Source: Roseburia sp. CAG:303 (GTDB lineage Bacteria > Bacillota > Clostridia > Lachnospirales > Lachnospiraceae). From it: DNA of 6,748 nt. This document shows positions 6,565 through 6,748 of this stretch, piece after piece; within the stretch, counting starts at the first letter, position 1, and each line of letters opens with the position of its first letter. The notes under the pieces are model-generated. The model saw only the letters and a list, made by a program, of their open reading frames with translations. It was not told the origin of the DNA and ran no database searches. The stretch is from assembly GCA_000437755.1 (NCBI GenBank), contig FR900185.1:155216-161963 (forward strand), given 5' to 3'. The position numbers and the translations under genes are program-made.

Positions 6565-6618
6565 CCTCCATTTTTTGATTTCGGTATCAAAGTATACCAT
6601 ATTCCCCGAAAATTTCAA
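6565..6618 (-). promoter_or_regulatory. Promoter and ribosome binding site of the ABC transporter gene, with an overlapping inverted repeat
   Basis: On the minus strand TTGAAA (6613-6618) and an extended -10, TGG-TATACT (hexamer 6591-6596), are separated by 16 bases; each hexamer matches 5 of 6. The transcript would start near 6584 and the ribosome site GGAGG is at 6565-6569. The stretch 6583-6598 (GGTATACTTTGATACC) is an imperfect inverted repeat with GGTAT/ATACC arms covering the -10 box and start site, so repression from there is possible. No regulator gene is present in the window. Confidence 0.65.
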
Positions 6619-6619
6619 C

Positions 6620-6649
6620 AAAAAAGTGCCACCGTGAAGTGACACTTTT
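6620..6649 (-). terminator. Rho-independent terminator of the upstream permease gene
   Basis: On the minus strand AAAAGTGTCAC (6639-6649) and GTGGCACTTTT (6622-6632) form an 11-bp stem with one G-U pair and a 6-base loop, ending in a run of six T (6620-6625). It begins 25 bases after the stop at 6675 and ends one base before the -35 box of the ABC gene, so the two units are separately transcribed. Confidence 0.85.
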
Positions 6650-6674
6650 CCGCTTATTTTATTCTGCTATGGAT

Positions 6675-6748
6675 TTATCTGTTCCGGATTGCATCGATCG
6701 GACGTTTGGATGCGATTTTCTTTACCGGCAGGAAACTTGCCAGTGCGG
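6675..6748 (-). CDS. C-terminal end of a probable FtsX/MacB-type ABC permease (truncated by window edge)
   Basis: Only the last 23 codons are inside the window, ending at TAA 6675-6677. They read ALASFLPVKKIASKRPIDAI and then RNR. The pattern of a hydrophobic helix end followed by LPxxKxxxxxPxxAIR is the standard C-terminus of FtsX-like permeases, where the last membrane span is followed by a short basic tail. A role in lipoprotein or antimicrobial peptide export is typical of such permeases but cannot be judged from this fragment. The terminator immediately downstream supports this being the real gene end. Confidence 0.75.
   Translation of the reverse strand, partial: ALASFLPVKKIASKRPIDAIRNR

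Noticed and set aside
6559..6645. In-frame upstream extension of the ABC transporter to an ATG at 6645
   Set aside because: It starts inside the rho-independent terminator, spans the promoter, and the ATG at 6558 has GGAGG at the right distance and a family-typical N-terminus.
1..6748. Mobile elements, CRISPR arrays, tRNA or rRNA genes, toxin-antitoxin or defence genes
   Set aside because: No transposase or integrase frame, no regularly spaced repeats and no RNA gene signature were seen on either strand; every long real frame fits a core gene or the unrecognised tyrS-linked gene.

Overview
The window looks like chromosomal DNA of a spore-forming anaerobe of the class Clostridia, most likely Lachnospiraceae. 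The base composition is A/T-leaning, and three markers point the same way: an RnfC subunit (ferredoxin-NAD+ energy conservation), an alpha/beta-type small acid-soluble spore protein, and a T-box-controlled tyrosyl-tRNA synthetase gene. The family assignment is inferred from gene content and style of sequence, not from a database comparison.

Layout from left to right. Positions 1-905 (minus) hold the N-terminal 301 residues of rnfC, running off the left edge; the rest of an rnf operon is expected beyond it. Positions 906-1093 are a divergent, very A/T-rich control region with a promoter for rnfC and a symmetric palindrome. Positions 1094-2197 (plus) encode a DEDD-type RNase H-fold exonuclease-like protein. 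It is followed on the same strand by a 67-residue spore DNA-protecting protein (2267-2470) preceded by a sigma-G-like -10 box. A perfect 16-bp hairpin (2503-2538) separates this pair from the convergent minus-strand unit. That unit, read right to left, is a promoter (4778-4806), a tyrosine T-box riboswitch with terminator (4486-4771), tyrS (3221-4447) and an unrecognised 217-residue protein (2548-3201) 19 bases downstream of tyrS. Further right on the minus strand is a complete ABC half-transporter (4825-6558) with its own promoter. Upstream of that lie a rho-independent terminator (6620-6649) and the last 23 codons of a probable FtsX/MacB-type permease (6675-6748).

How the genes relate. tyrS and the 217-residue protein appear to form one operon, so both should be induced when uncharged tRNA-Tyr accumulates. 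The exonuclease-like gene and the spore protein gene share a strand with no terminator between them, but the spore gene has its own apparent forespore promoter. The ABC exporter stands alone between a terminator and the tyrS promoter.

There is no mobile element, CRISPR array, tRNA, rRNA or broken gene visible. Most of the window is ordinary core genome. The points most worth following are the uncharacterised protein under T-box control, the possible redox-responsive palindrome at rnfC, and the unexplained C-terminal half of the exonuclease-like protein. I did not find a convincing previously undescribed system.
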